From Parerythrobacter jejuensis (GTDB lineage Bacteria; Pseudomonadota; Alphaproteobacteria; Sphingomonadales; Sphingomonadaceae), in assembly GCF_039536765.1 (NCBI RefSeq), contig NZ_BAAAZF010000001.1, positions 1,116,001-1,180,000 of the forward strand: 64,000 nt of DNA. The letters run 5' to 3'. This document shows positions 1-8,560 of the stretch, piece by piece. The position numbers and the translations under genes were made by a program. Within the stretch, counting starts at the first letter, position 1. Every line of letters starts with the position of its first letter. The notes beneath the pieces were generated by a model that saw only the letters and a program-made list of their open reading frames with translations, was not told where the DNA came from and ran no database searches.

Positions 1-175
1 CCGCGTTGGCGCTGCCAATCAAAAGGCCGTCAAAGGGTTTGGCGGGCGCGGACCAGGTGACCGGCTCGACGCTGCTAAGAGCCATCCCCTTCGCTTTCAA
101 TCCAGCCTCAAAGGCCGCGACAAGCGTCGCGGTCAGGCCCGGCTCCGGGCGTAATACGAATATCGGAACGCTCAT
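1..175 (-). CDS. hemD: Uroporphyrinogen-III synthase, N-terminal part (runs off window)
   Basis: Reading the minus strand from 175 gives a protein starting MSVPIFVLRPEPGLTATL, the typical start of sphingomonad HemD, and continuing to a DGLLIGSANA segment that matches the first fold of this family. HemD closes and inverts ring D of hydroxymethylbilane to give uroporphyrinogen III in the cytoplasm. Only about 58 residues are inside the window. The ATG overlaps the hemC stop by 4 bases (ATGA), so the two are translationally coupled, and they are consecutive steps of one pathway. Identification rests on this order plus the short N-terminal match. Confidence 0.8.
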   Translation of the reverse strand, partial: MSVPIFVLRPEPGLTATLVAAFEAGLKAKGMALSSVEPVTWSAPAKPFDGLLIGSANA

Positions 176-1101
176 GCTGGGGGTCCGAACACCGCCTGCG
201 TTGCCGGCCCGGCCTTCGCCAGCAAATCTTCAGCGAAAGCGGTGACGGTTCCGAGGTCATCAGCATCCACGGTGATTTTTCCATCGGTGCGCTCCGTTCC
301 GTCGGGGCTGAACAGGGTCGCCGAGATGATGATGCGCGCGCCGTCTGCGGTGGCGAGAACGGCAATCGGGCTGTGGCAAGTGCCGCCGAGCCCCGCGAGC
401 AAGGCCCGCTCGGCTAGCACTTCCGCCTGCGAAGGCGCATGATTGATGGCTTCGAGCAATGCGATCGTGCGGGCAGCATCGCTGCGGCATTCGAGCCCGA
501 TCGCCCCTTGCGCAGGTGCAGGCAGCCAATGGTCGCACGCCAGCGGTGTGCCGATGCCTTCTTGCCCCAGACGTTCGAGGCCCGCTGCCGCAAGCAAGGT
601 CACATCCGCCTCGCCAGCCTCCAGCTTGCCCAGACGGGTGGCTACATTCCCGCGAAAGGTGACGATCTTCAGATCGGGGCGATGGTGCAGCATCTGGGCG
701 GCACGGCGCGGCGCGCTTGTTCCGATAACAGCACCGGTGGGTATCGCGGCGATGCTGTCGGCCCCGATCAGCACATCACGCCGGTCTGCGCGCGGCAATA
801 TGGCGGCGATATGGAGGCTGTCGGGGCGGATCGTCTCGACATCCTTCATCGAATGAACCGCCGCGTCGATCCGGTCTTCGGCCAGCCACGCATCCAGTTC
901 CTTGGTCCACAGTGCCTTGCCACCGATTTCTGCCAGTGGCCGGTCCTGGATCTTGTCCCCGCTTGCCACCACCGGGACCAGCTCGACCGCGCTCTCGTCC
1001 CAGCCATGGGCTTCGCACAAGCGGCGGCGAGCCTCCTCGGCCTGCACCATGGCAAGCGGAGATTGGCGTGTTCCAAGGCGAAGGATCGGTGTGTCAGTCA
1101 T
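172..1101 (-). CDS. hemC: Hydroxymethylbilane synthase (porphobilinogen deaminase)
   Basis: HemC polymerises four porphobilinogens into hydroxymethylbilane for heme and related tetrapyrroles. The LGTRQSPLAM motif lies at the N terminus and GGTCHSPIAV carries the cysteine that binds the dipyrromethane cofactor. With the chosen start (MTDTPILRLG) that cysteine is residue 242, as in the E. coli enzyme, and the length of 309 residues is normal. In-frame starts at 1125 and 1152 exist, but they add a low-complexity TDT-rich stretch and none has a strong ribosome site. The gene is divergent from tsaD and coupled to hemD. Confidence 0.95.
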   Translation of the reverse strand: MTDTPILRLGTRQSPLAMVQAEEARRRLCEAHGWDESAVELVPVVASGDKIQDRPLAEIGGKALWTKELDAWLAEDRIDAAVHSMKDVETIRPDSLHIAAILPRADRRDVLIGADSIAAIPTGAVIGTSAPRRAAQMLHHRPDLKIVTFRGNVATRLGKLEAGEADVTLLAAAGLERLGQEGIGTPLACDHWLPAPAQGAIGLECRSDAARTIALLEAINHAPSQAEVLAERALLAGLGGTCHSPIAVLATADGARIIISATLFSPDGTERTDGKITVDADDLGTVTAFAEDLLAKAGPATQAVFGPPA

Positions 1102-1170
1102 TGTATCAGTCGTCGTATCAGGCATCGGGCGCGCTTGCCCTAGCCCCGGCATCGGCTAAGGGGAAGCCGC

Positions 1171-2205
1171 ATGGGGATAGTCCTCGGCATAGAATCGAGC
1201 TGCGACGAAACAGCGGCAGCGTTGGTGACCACCGACCGCCGCATTCTGGCGCAGAGAATCGCCTCGCAGGACGAGGCGCATGCTCCCTATGGCGGGGTAG
1301 TGCCGGAAATTGCCGCACGCGCCCACGCGGAGCGGCTTGCCCCATTGATCGACGAGGTGATGCAGGAGGCCGGGCTCGAATTCGCAGACCTTGATGCGAT
1401 TGCCGCCACCGCCGGCCCGGGATTGATCGGCGGCGTCATGGTCGGTCTGGTCAGCGCCAAGGCCCTCGCGATGGCGGCAGACAAGCCCCTGATCGCCATC
1501 AATCATCTCGAAGGCCACGCGCTCAGCCCGCGTCTTGCCGATGCTGATCTGGACTTCCCCTACGCCTTGCTGCTCGTCTCTGGCGGGCATTGCCAGATCC
1601 TGCACGTGGAAGGCGTGGGGCAGTATCGCCGCCTGGCCACAACGATCGACGATGCGCTGGGCGAAGCATTCGACAAGTCGGCCAAGATATTGGGCCTTGG
1701 CTATCCCGGCGGCCCTGCGGTCGAGCGGCTCGCGCTGGAAGGCGATCCACAGGCCGTCCCACTGCCCCGCCCGCTGCTGGGCAGCAAGGAACCGCATTTC
1801 TCCTTCGCCGGACTGAAAAGCGCGGTCATGCGGGCCAAGGATAGCGACCAGCATGTCGACGCCGATATCGCCGCCAGTTTCCAGCAGGCCGCGATCGATT
1901 GCGTGCTGGACCGGCTGAAGGCGGCACTGGATGCCAAAACACCACTCCCTGCCCTGGTTGTCGCTGGCGGGGTTGCAGCCAACCAGGCGATACGGGGAGC
2001 CCTGGAAGGGTTCGCCGCCGAACGTTCCATGCGGTTTGTCGCACCACCGATGGCATTGTGCACGGATAATGCTGCCATGATTGGCTGGGCAGGCTGTGAA
2101 CGGCTAAAGACTGGCCAGAGCGACCCGCTCGATTTCCGCGCCCGGCCACGTTGGCCGCTGGACCCGGATGCCGAGCCGGTGCGCGGGGCGGGAGTAAAGG
2201 CATGA
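1171..2205 (+). CDS. tsaD: tRNA N6-adenosine threonylcarbamoyltransferase
   Basis: TsaD (Kae1/Gcp/YgjD family) transfers threonylcarbamoyl from threonylcarbamoyl-AMP to A37 of ANN-decoding tRNAs, working with TsaB and TsaE. The start [19 protein letters not shown] is the family signature. HLEGH at residues 112-116 supplies the two metal-binding histidines, and [13 protein letters not shown] near residue 300 is the C-terminal metal/ATP motif. The length of 344 residues is usual. Its stop overlaps the gpsA start as ATGA, the first of two such overlaps in a tsaD-gpsA-flippase unit. This arrangement is common in Sphingomonadales. Confidence 0.97.
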   Translation: MGIVLGIESSCDETAAALVTTDRRILAQRIASQDEAHAPYGGVVPEIAARAHAERLAPLIDEVMQEAGLEFADLDAIAATAGPGLIGGVMVGLVSAKALAMAADKPLIAINHLEGHALSPRLADADLDFPYALLLVSGGHCQILHVEGVGQYRRLATTIDDALGEAFDKSAKILGLGYPGGPAVERLALEGDPQAVPLPRPLLGSKEPHFSFAGLKSAVMRAKDSDQHVDADIAASFQQAAIDCVLDRLKAALDAKTPLPALVVAGGVAANQAIRGALEGFAAERSMRFVAPPMALCTDNAAMIGWAGCERLKTGQSDPLDFRARPRWPLDPDAEPVRGAGVKA

Positions 2206-3197
2206 GCGCACAGGTGGCAGTAATCGGTGGCGGAGCCTGGGGCACGGCGCTCGCGCAAATGCTGGCGAGCGACGGGCGCGCTGTGATCCTGTGGGCGCGC
2301 GAGCCCGAAGTGGTGGAGAATATCAACACCTACCACCGCAACGACCATTTCCTGCCAAACGCCTTGCTGGCCGAAACGATCACGGCCACCGGCACCATCG
2401 AAGATCTACGCGGTATTCCGGTCGTCCTGGTGGTGACCCCGGCGCAACATATGGGCGCGGTTTTGGCGCAATTGCCTGACCAGCCGCGCGACCTCGTCTT
2501 GTGCAGCAAAGGCATCGAACAAAGTAGCGGCCGCCTGATGAACGATGTCGCCTCCCAGGCGTGCCCGCGAAGCACGGTCGCGGTGCTGTCCGGCCCGACC
2601 TTCGCTCATGAAGTCGCCGATGGCCTCCCGACCGCGGTGACGCTGGCATGCAGCGGTGGCGAAACGCAGTGGGACCGGCTCTCCCCCGAAATCGCCCGTA
2701 TTGCCTTCCGGCCCTATTATTCCTTCGATGTGGCCGGCGCTGAAATCGGCGGCGCGGTCAAGAACGTGCTCGCCATCGCCTGCGGTGTCGTCGACGGGCT
2801 CGGGCTGGGCCAGAATGCGCGCGCCGCATTGATCGCGCGCGGCTATGCTGAAATGCTGCGCTTCGGCGAGTCCTACGGGGCCAAGGCTGAAACGCTTGCG
2901 GGCCTGTGTGGCCTGGGTGATCTCGTCCTGACCTGCTCGTCTGTCTCCAGCCGCAATTTCTCGCTTGGCAAGGCATTGGGCGAAGGCCAGTCCGCTACTG
3001 ATTTGATGGCCGACCGCAAGACTGTCGCCGAAGGCGCGCATACCGCGCCCGTGTTGGCAGAACTCGCGCGGACCCGCGGAATCGCCATGCCAATCGTGGA
3101 TGCGGTAAATATGCTGCTGACTGGTTCAAGCGCGGGTGAAGTCGTCCAGCAATTGCTCGCCCGTCCGCTGAAGCGCGAGCAGGAAAGCAAGGCGTGA
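2202..3197 (+). CDS. gpsA: Glycerol-3-phosphate dehydrogenase [NAD(P)+]
   Basis: GpsA reduces dihydroxyacetone phosphate to sn-glycerol 3-phosphate, the backbone for phospholipids. The N-terminal nucleotide-binding motif is [13 protein letters not shown] (residues 7-19). The catalytic-lysine segment [21 protein letters not shown] lies near residues 185-205, followed by the C-terminal helical domain. The 331-residue length fits the family. The start chosen is the ATG that overlaps the tsaD stop; in-frame codons further upstream lie inside tsaD. Its own stop overlaps the GTG start of the next gene. Confidence 0.97.
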   Translation: MSAQVAVIGGGAWGTALAQMLASDGRAVILWAREPEVVENINTYHRNDHFLPNALLAETITATGTIEDLRGIPVVLVVTPAQHMGAVLAQLPDQPRDLVLCSKGIEQSSGRLMNDVASQACPRSTVAVLSGPTFAHEVADGLPTAVTLACSGGETQWDRLSPEIARIAFRPYYSFDVAGAEIGGAVKNVLAIACGVVDGLGLGQNARAALIARGYAEMLRFGESYGAKAETLAGLCGLGDLVLTCSSVSSRNFSLGKALGEGQSATDLMADRKTVAEGAHTAPVLAELARTRGIAMPIVDAVNMLLTGSSAGEVVQQLLARPLKREQESKA

Positions 3198-4720
3198 GCG
3201 ACACGAGCCATACTCCGGCAGACGATCACTCGGGCGACATGGCAGCGCTCGCCAAGGGTGGACGTACCAATTTCTTCGGCTTCATCTTGCGGTTGGTCGC
3301 GCGCCTGCCATTCCTGTTTCTCGCTGGTCGTCTCTACGGCGCCGACGCGGTGGGGCGTTTCGCCTCGGCCTTGATCGTGGTCGAACTGCTCGCCCTGGTC
3401 TGTTCGATGGGTGAAAAGCGCGGGCTGGCCCAGCGCCTGGCCGAGAGCGAAGAGCACCAGGCCAACCTTGTCCTCGATGGATTCCTGGTTGCCCTGATGC
3501 TCTCGGCAATTGTCGCGACGATCCTGTGGATCTTCCCGCAGCCGATGTTCCCGAACGGCATGAACAGCGAACTCGACATCCTGCTCGTCATTGCCATTCC
3601 AGGTTACGCGCTGACCGAAATCGCCCTCGCCGCGCAGGCTTACAAGTTCGACATTGCGACCACGGTCCGGGCACGTGCGGTGGTGGAGCCGTGGACGATC
3701 TCGATCCTTGCCGGCGTGCTCTATTTCACCATTCCCGATGAAGGGCTGGCCTTCGCCTATATCGGATCGATCTATGCCGGATTGCTGACCGCGCTCTGGC
3801 CGTTCCTGAAGACGTATGGGGCACCGCGCGGCTGGAGGCCGCATCCGAGCCACATGTGGCGTATGCTCACCCGCGCTCTGCCGCTTGCCGCCACCGATGC
3901 AGTGGAATGGGGCACGCGGCGGCTCGACATCTTTATTCTCGGCTTCTTCGCATCCCCGGCAGCGGTCGGGATCTACTACATGGCGCAGCAGGTCGCGAGC
4001 TTGCCGCAAAAGCTGAAGACCAGTTTCGAACCCGTGCTCGGCCCGGTCATCACCAAGAATTTGAAGGTCAAGAATTACGCCGCGATTGCCAAGCAGGTGT
4101 GCCAGGTCGGGTTCTGGATCATTGCCGCCCAAGCCGGGATTGCGCTGGCTCTGGGCATCCCGGGCGAAGCGGTGATGGGCCTGATCGGGCCGGAATTTGT
4201 CGGCGGTACGGGTGCGCTGGCATTCTTGCTGGCGGCAGAGGTCGTGGCCGCCACCGCCGTCGTTTCGGAAGCGGCGCTAGTTTATATGGCGCGCGTCCGG
4301 AACATGTGGATCTCGCTCGCCACGATTGGCTTGCAGGCCGCGCTAACCGTGGGCGCCTTGCTAGTGATCGAACGGTTTGCCTGGGGCGACGGGTTCATGG
4401 CCGCAGGGGCAGCCGTTTCGCTGATGATCGCACTCGGCGTCGCATCGCTGGTCAAGGCCGTGCTCCTCAGCCGCATCCTGGGGCATCGGGTCAACAATTG
4501 GCGCTGGGCCCTGCTCTGGGCCATAGGGCCTGCGGTGCTCGTCGGCTGGGGCGCGACATTCCTGCCCGAATGGCTCGAGCTGCTGATTGGTATCCCGCTG
4601 ATCCTGGGCACCTATGGCTTCATCATCTGGCATCGCGGCTTCGGGCCCGAGGACCGCGTATTGTTCCGCAAGAACATCGGCGGAAACGAAGCGGAATCAG
4701 AGACTTCGCAGCAAGCTTAA
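3194..4720 (+). CDS. Lipopolysaccharide/polysaccharide flippase (MOP superfamily)
   Basis: This is a 508-residue polytopic inner-membrane protein with about 12-14 hydrophobic segments, typical of Wzx/MurJ-like polysaccharide exporters. Examples of the layout are FFGFILRLVARLPFLFLAGRL near residue 30 and a hydrophobic C terminus ending in a charged tail. Family members flip lipid-linked sugar units across the membrane, but the substrate cannot be read from sequence. It starts at a GTG overlapping the gpsA stop (GTGA), which indicates translational coupling. No glycosyltransferases are adjacent, so its pathway is open. Confidence 0.8.
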   Translation: MSDTSHTPADDHSGDMAALAKGGRTNFFGFILRLVARLPFLFLAGRLYGADAVGRFASALIVVELLALVCSMGEKRGLAQRLAESEEHQANLVLDGFLVALMLSAIVATILWIFPQPMFPNGMNSELDILLVIAIPGYALTEIALAAQAYKFDIATTVRARAVVEPWTISILAGVLYFTIPDEGLAFAYIGSIYAGLLTALWPFLKTYGAPRGWRPHPSHMWRMLTRALPLAATDAVEWGTRRLDIFILGFFASPAAVGIYYMAQQVASLPQKLKTSFEPVLGPVITKNLKVKNYAAIAKQVCQVGFWIIAAQAGIALALGIPGEAVMGLIGPEFVGGTGALAFLLAAEVVAATAVVSEAALVYMARVRNMWISLATIGLQAALTVGALLVIERFAWGDGFMAAGAAVSLMIALGVASLVKAVLLSRILGHRVNNWRWALLWAIGPAVLVGWGATFLPEWLELLIGIPLILGTYGFIIWHRGFGPEDRVLFRKNIGGNEAESETSQQA

Positions 4721-4806
4721 ACTTCCTGACCGAAACATTCAGAGAGCATTCACGCGACTCGCCGATGCTCTGGCACGGGTTACAGAATGTTTGGGAGGAC
4801 TGCCGA

Positions 4807-6561
4807 ATGCGTATCGCCCGTTTCGCCACCGTGAGTGTGTTGGCCATGGCTCTGGCCAGTTGTGCCGGATCGTATGAAGAAGGCGACCGTGTCGGTTCGA
4901 CCGGGAAAGGCAACGATACCGCTGTCGCGCCGCCGCCCCCGCCGCCACCTCCACCTCCACCGCCGGCTCCTTCGCCGGCCTATCTGGCAGAATCGCAAGC
5001 GATCATGGTCACTGGCTCCCGAGTGCGCGGAGCGCCCATGGCGGACCAAGCAGCAACCACGCCGGACCCGCAGACGGCCGTTGCGCCCGGAGATACGAAG
5101 TACCGCTATTTCCCGCCGGTTTTCGTGCCCCGCCCGGTCGACCGCGAACAATATGATGGCGAGGAAGTTTCGCCGGTCAAAGTTTCCTCCGCAGAGCCGG
5201 TTTCGACTTTCTCGGTCGATGTCGATACCGGGGCCTACGCCAATGCACGCCGGTTCCTCAGCCAGGGGCAAATGCCGCCCAAGGCAGCTGTGCGGACCGA
5301 GGAATTCATCAATTACTTCCGCTACGACTATGATCGCCCCAGCGACCGTTCGCAGCCCTTCACTGTCAATCTGGATGCGGCGCGCACGCCGTGGAATGCC
5401 GACACCCGTCTGATCCGCATTGGCCTGGCCGGATATGACCTGCCCCGCGCTGAGCGACCGCCGGTTAATCTGGTGTTCCTGATGGACGTTTCGGGATCGA
5501 TGGGGCAGCCGGACAAGCTGCCGCTGGTCAAGACAGCGCTGTCGGGCCTGGCCGGTGAATTGAAACCGCAGGACAAGGTATCGATCGTTGTCTATGCGGG
5601 CGCTGCGGGTCTGGTTCTGGAACCGACCAGCGACACGCGCCAGATCCGTGCTGCGCTGGAAAGCCTCTCTGCCGGGGGTTCGACCGCCGGGGGCGCCGGG
5701 ATCAAGCTTGCGTACCAGATCGCAGAGGATAACCGGATCGAAGGCGGCGTGAACCGCGTAATCCTGGCCACCGATGGTGATTTCAATGTCGGCGTGCAGA
5801 GCCGTGATGCATTGGTCGAACTGGTCGAGAAGAAACGCGATTCCGGGATAACCCTCACCACGCTGGGTTTTGGCACCGGCAATTACAACGAAGCGATGAT
5901 GGAGCAGATCGCCAATCACGGGAACGGCAATTACGCCTATATCGACAGCGCTCTCGAGGCTCGGAAGGTCTTGGGCGAAGAAATGCAGTCGACCCTGTTC
6001 ACCATCGCCAAGGATGTGAAAATCCAGGTCGAATTCAATCCCGCCGTTGTCAGCCAATACCGGCTGGTCGGGTATGAGAACCGTGCCCTGCGCGAGGAAG
6101 ATTTCGACAATGACGCCGTGGATGCAGGCGACATCGGTGCCGGTCACCAGGTAACAGCGATTTACGAAGTCGTGCCTGCAGGAACCAAGGGATGGATCGG
6201 CCCGCGCCGCTATGAAGAGAAGCTGGCCAGTGCCGCGACCGATCGAGCCAACGAAGCCGCTTATGTCAAACTGCGCTACAAAATGCCCGATGGCGAAACG
6301 TCGAAACTGATCGACTATGTCCTGCCGGCCAGTACTTTGCGCGCGGCCACGGCTCCGCGCGGCGATTTTGCCTTTGCCACGGCTGTGGCCGGGTTCGGGC
6401 AGAAACTGCGTGGTGACCCGTTGCTGGGCCGCTTCTCCTACGGTGACCTTGCCAGCCTCGCTGGCAGCCAGGACAATTTCTGGCGGCAGGAATTCGTCAA
6501 GTTGACATCGCTGGCCAGCGGGATGCAGCGCGAGGCGAGCGAAGCGGTCGGGGGTAACTGA
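4807..6561 (+). CDS. VWA-domain lipoprotein (YfbK/DUF3520 type)
   Basis: The start is set by a GGGAGG ribosome site just before 4807. The N terminus is a lipoprotein signal (MRIARFATVSVLAMALASC) with lipobox LASC, so the protein is probably lipid-anchored in the envelope. A run of 12 prolines follows at about residues 42-53, then a TonB-receptor-like IMVTGSRVRG stretch. The VWA domain has the metal-binding MIDAS motif DVSGS at residues 227-231 (LVFLMDVSGSMG). The C-terminal part matches the DUF3520 tail of YfbK-like proteins. The length is 584 residues. Its function is unknown; family members are thought to mediate protein contacts at the membrane. Confidence 0.85.
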   Translation: MRIARFATVSVLAMALASCAGSYEEGDRVGSTGKGNDTAVAPPPPPPPPPPPPAPSPAYLAESQAIMVTGSRVRGAPMADQAATTPDPQTAVAPGDTKYRYFPPVFVPRPVDREQYDGEEVSPVKVSSAEPVSTFSVDVDTGAYANARRFLSQGQMPPKAAVRTEEFINYFRYDYDRPSDRSQPFTVNLDAARTPWNADTRLIRIGLAGYDLPRAERPPVNLVFLMDVSGSMGQPDKLPLVKTALSGLAGELKPQDKVSIVVYAGAAGLVLEPTSDTRQIRAALESLSAGGSTAGGAGIKLAYQIAEDNRIEGGVNRVILATDGDFNVGVQSRDALVELVEKKRDSGITLTTLGFGTGNYNEAMMEQIANHGNGNYAYIDSALEARKVLGEEMQSTLFTIAKDVKIQVEFNPAVVSQYRLVGYENRALREEDFDNDAVDAGDIGAGHQVTAIYEVVPAGTKGWIGPRRYEEKLASAATDRANEAAYVKLRYKMPDGETSKLIDYVLPASTLRAATAPRGDFAFATAVAGFGQKLRGDPLLGRFSYGDLASLAGSQDNFWRQEFVKLTSLASGMQREASEAVGGN

Positions 6562-6600
6562 CCCCTTCCAAGCGCCGCCAGCGATGGCTAGGGATGTCGG

Positions 6601-7341
6601 GTGAGAATTCGCCCGACCATCGCCATCGCCGCCGGCGCGCTGCTGACCGCCTCGCTCGCTTTCGTGGGCGCGGGAAACAGCGCGCAGTCGATCGCGAACG
6701 CGCTGTCGCGTCAGGCTGGTGAAATGGCCAACTCCGTCGCAGCCGATGCCGTGACAATCCGCTTCGCCTCGCAGGAAGGCTGGGCCAGCCGGCACGCAAT
6801 GCTCTCCCCCGTGGGTGACCTGGACGAGGGCACACGGGCTGACATTGCCACGGCGATTGCGACCATCCCGGGTGTCGGCGGGGTCCACTGGACCGACGGG
6901 ACAATGTTGGCCGAGGCCGGGGAAATCCCTTTCGCATCAATGCAATGCCAGGATGATGTGCAAGCTATTCTGGAAGCGCGTACGATCCGGTTCGAAGAAT
7001 CAAGTTCTGCCCTGGCGGCGGGCGGCACCGAATTGCTGGACGAGGTTGCGGCAGCCCTGCGCCCTTGTGTCGGGGCGATTATCGCGGTGAACGGCCACAC
7101 GGACAACTCGGGTGACGAACCGGCCAATATCGTGCTGTCGCAACGGCGGGCCGCCACGATCGAGCGCGGCCTGGTTGCGCGCGGCATTCCAGAGGAGAAC
7201 CTGCGCACCCAGGGTTTCGGCTCTGCGCAGCCGGTCGAGGGTCTCGACTCCGCCGATCCAGCCAACCGCCGGATCGAGTTTTCCGTCGTCGCCAAGGTTC
7301 CGCTGCGCCCTACCCCTGTCGACACGCCGGGAGCCCGTTGA
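6601..7341 (+). CDS. OmpA-family peptidoglycan-binding protein
   Basis: A GTG start preceded by AGGGA gives a 246-residue protein with an N-terminal hydrophobic signal/anchor (AIAAGALLTASLAFVGAG). Residues about 130-240 form an OmpA-like domain: IRFEESSSALAAGG, then VNGHTDNSGDEPANIVLSQRRA, then a conserved tail LRTQGFGSAQP...NRRIEF. These are the diaminopimelate-contact regions of the family, so the protein probably ties the envelope to peptidoglycan. The first 120 residues are not a recognisable barrel. The next gene begins 1 base after the stop, so they are likely co-translated. Confidence 0.85.
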   Translation: MRIRPTIAIAAGALLTASLAFVGAGNSAQSIANALSRQAGEMANSVAADAVTIRFASQEGWASRHAMLSPVGDLDEGTRADIATAIATIPGVGGVHWTDGTMLAEAGEIPFASMQCQDDVQAILEARTIRFEESSSALAAGGTELLDEVAAALRPCVGAIIAVNGHTDNSGDEPANIVLSQRRAATIERGLVARGIPEENLRTQGFGSAQPVEGLDSADPANRRIEFSVVAKVPLRPTPVDTPGAR

Positions 7342-7342
7342 G

Positions 7343-7477
7343 ATGCCGATCTGGTTCGAACTGATGGTGCTGCTGCTGTTCACTTACGCAATGGGTCTTG
7401 GCATCGGTTGGGGCCTGTGGGGCCGGTCCGGCACAGCGCCTGAGCCCGACGAAGTTTCTGACACTCCGAAAGGATAG
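7343..7477 (+). CDS. Small single-pass membrane peptide (44 aa)
   Basis: The peptide starts MPIWFELMVLLLFTYAMGLGIGWGLWG, essentially one transmembrane helix, and ends with a short polar acidic tail (TAPEPDEVSDTPKG). Its ATG is one base after the OmpA-like stop and its stop is 7 bases before the next start, so it sits tightly inside a three-gene envelope unit. That spacing, rather than homology, is the evidence that it is real. No function is known to me. It may scaffold or stabilise the neighbouring membrane proteins. Confidence 0.65.
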   Translation: MPIWFELMVLLLFTYAMGLGIGWGLWGRSGTAPEPDEVSDTPKG

Positions 7478-7484
7478 TTTTCGC

Positions 7485-8030
7485 ATGATCGAATTGGTCG
7501 AAGCCAATTGGCCCTATTTCCTCGCCGCACTGCTGATCGGCATCGCGGTTGCGTGGTTCATTTTCGTCGCCTCGCGCAAGACCAAGATTGCCCGTGACAG
7601 CGCAGAGGCTGCACAAGACAAACCCGCCACCCGCAATCAGGCGTTGATCGATGCAGAGCCGGTGGCCAAACGCGATGTGCCCGTACCCGAAGTGCCGCCG
7701 GTCGGGCTGGCCGGTGCCGGACCCGCTGTCGCCGCCGCTGCACAAAACGCGCAGGAGGAAACCGCAGCACCAACAACAGATTCGCCCGCATCCGGCGACG
7801 ACCTGACCCGGATCAAGGGCGTCGGATCCAAACTGGTCGTGTTGCTGAAGGAAAACGGCGTCACCAGCTTTGCCCAGATTGCCGATTGGAGCGAAGCCGA
7901 GATCGATGCGATTGACGACAAGCTGGGCCGCTTTTCCGGGCGGATCCGCAGGGATGACTGGGTCAAACAGGCCAAATTGCTCGCCGCTGGCGATACGCAA
8001 GGCTACGAGTCGCAATTCGGGAAGCTATAG
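7485..8030 (+). CDS. Membrane-anchored helix-hairpin-helix protein
   Basis: The protein has 181 residues with one N-terminal membrane helix (about 10-29), a low-complexity Ala/Pro-rich linker (about 40-105), and a C-terminal helix-hairpin-helix fold starting DDLTRIKGVGSKLVVLLKE and continuing FAQIADWSEAEIDAID. This resembles the small HHH domains often found in sphingomonad membrane proteins next to OmpA genes. Such domains can bind DNA or mediate contacts. The start at 7485 was chosen because it places the membrane helix at the N terminus and follows the 44-residue gene directly. Function unknown. Confidence 0.75.
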   Translation: MIELVEANWPYFLAALLIGIAVAWFIFVASRKTKIARDSAEAAQDKPATRNQALIDAEPVAKRDVPVPEVPPVGLAGAGPAVAAAAQNAQEETAAPTTDSPASGDDLTRIKGVGSKLVVLLKENGVTSFAQIADWSEAEIDAIDDKLGRFSGRIRRDDWVKQAKLLAAGDTQGYESQFGKL

Positions 8031-8108
8031 TTTACCCTCCGTCACGGAACCTCTGCGGCGTTTGGCCATTGAGAATCCAGCGGGACCAACCCGCAGTGGG
8101 GAAGATGG

Positions 8109-8468
8109 ATGGATAGACCGGTAGTTTTGGTGGCCGAAGATGAAGGGATCATCGGCATCGACCTGTGCGACACAGTGGAAGAAGCAGGCTTCGAAGTAGA
8201 AGGGCCTGTTCCCGACGTGGCATCTGCCATGCTGGCCTTCCAGAAACGCAAGCCCGATGTGGCCATCCTCGACGTGCAATTGGGTGACGGCAATGTCTTC
8301 CCGCTTGCGGAAAAGCTGATCGCCGAAGACGTGAAGGTGATCTTCCATTCCGGCAATTACACGCTGGAGGAAATGGAAACGCGCTTCCCGCAGGCAACCG
8401 CATTGTCCAAGCCTTGCCCGCCGCAAACCATGCTGGCGAATGTGCAATCGGCGCTCAACGCAGACTAA
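8109..8468 (+). CDS. Single-domain response regulator (receiver only)
   Basis: This 119-residue protein is a stand-alone CheY-like receiver. The acidic pair is AEDEG (residues 9-13), the phospho-acceptor is D55 in AILDVQLGDG, S81 follows the fourth strand (VIFHSG), and K101 is in ALSKPCPP. There is no output domain, so it probably works by phosphotransfer or protein binding. No histidine kinase is adjacent. Similar lone receivers are common in Sphingomonadales, often in stress or two-component relays, but this one cannot be assigned to a pathway. Confidence 0.9.
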   Translation: MDRPVVLVAEDEGIIGIDLCDTVEEAGFEVEGPVPDVASAMLAFQKRKPDVAILDVQLGDGNVFPLAEKLIAEDVKVIFHSGNYTLEEMETRFPQATALSKPCPPQTMLANVQSALNAD

Positions 8469-8560
8469 CTAACGCGGTCACGGGTGCCCCCTGTGCGAAG
8501 TGTGGTCTTGAAGCCGGAACCTGCACCTGCGAAAGGGCGCTCCTGATCTAAGGAGTTTCC

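Noticed and set aside
3856-4806. Extended N terminus for the VWA protein (901 residues)
   Set aside because: The extra part overlaps the flippase gene in another frame and lacks a ribosome site; the lipobox signal at 4807 sets the start.
5000-5040. TonB-dependent receptor fragment
   Set aside because: Only the VTGSR-like motif matches; the rest of the protein is a VWA lipoprotein with no plug or barrel.
8040-8100. GGAAC...CGTT extracytoplasmic-sigma-type promoter before the receiver gene
   Set aside because: The spacer between the two boxes is only about 8 bases, too short for this promoter class.
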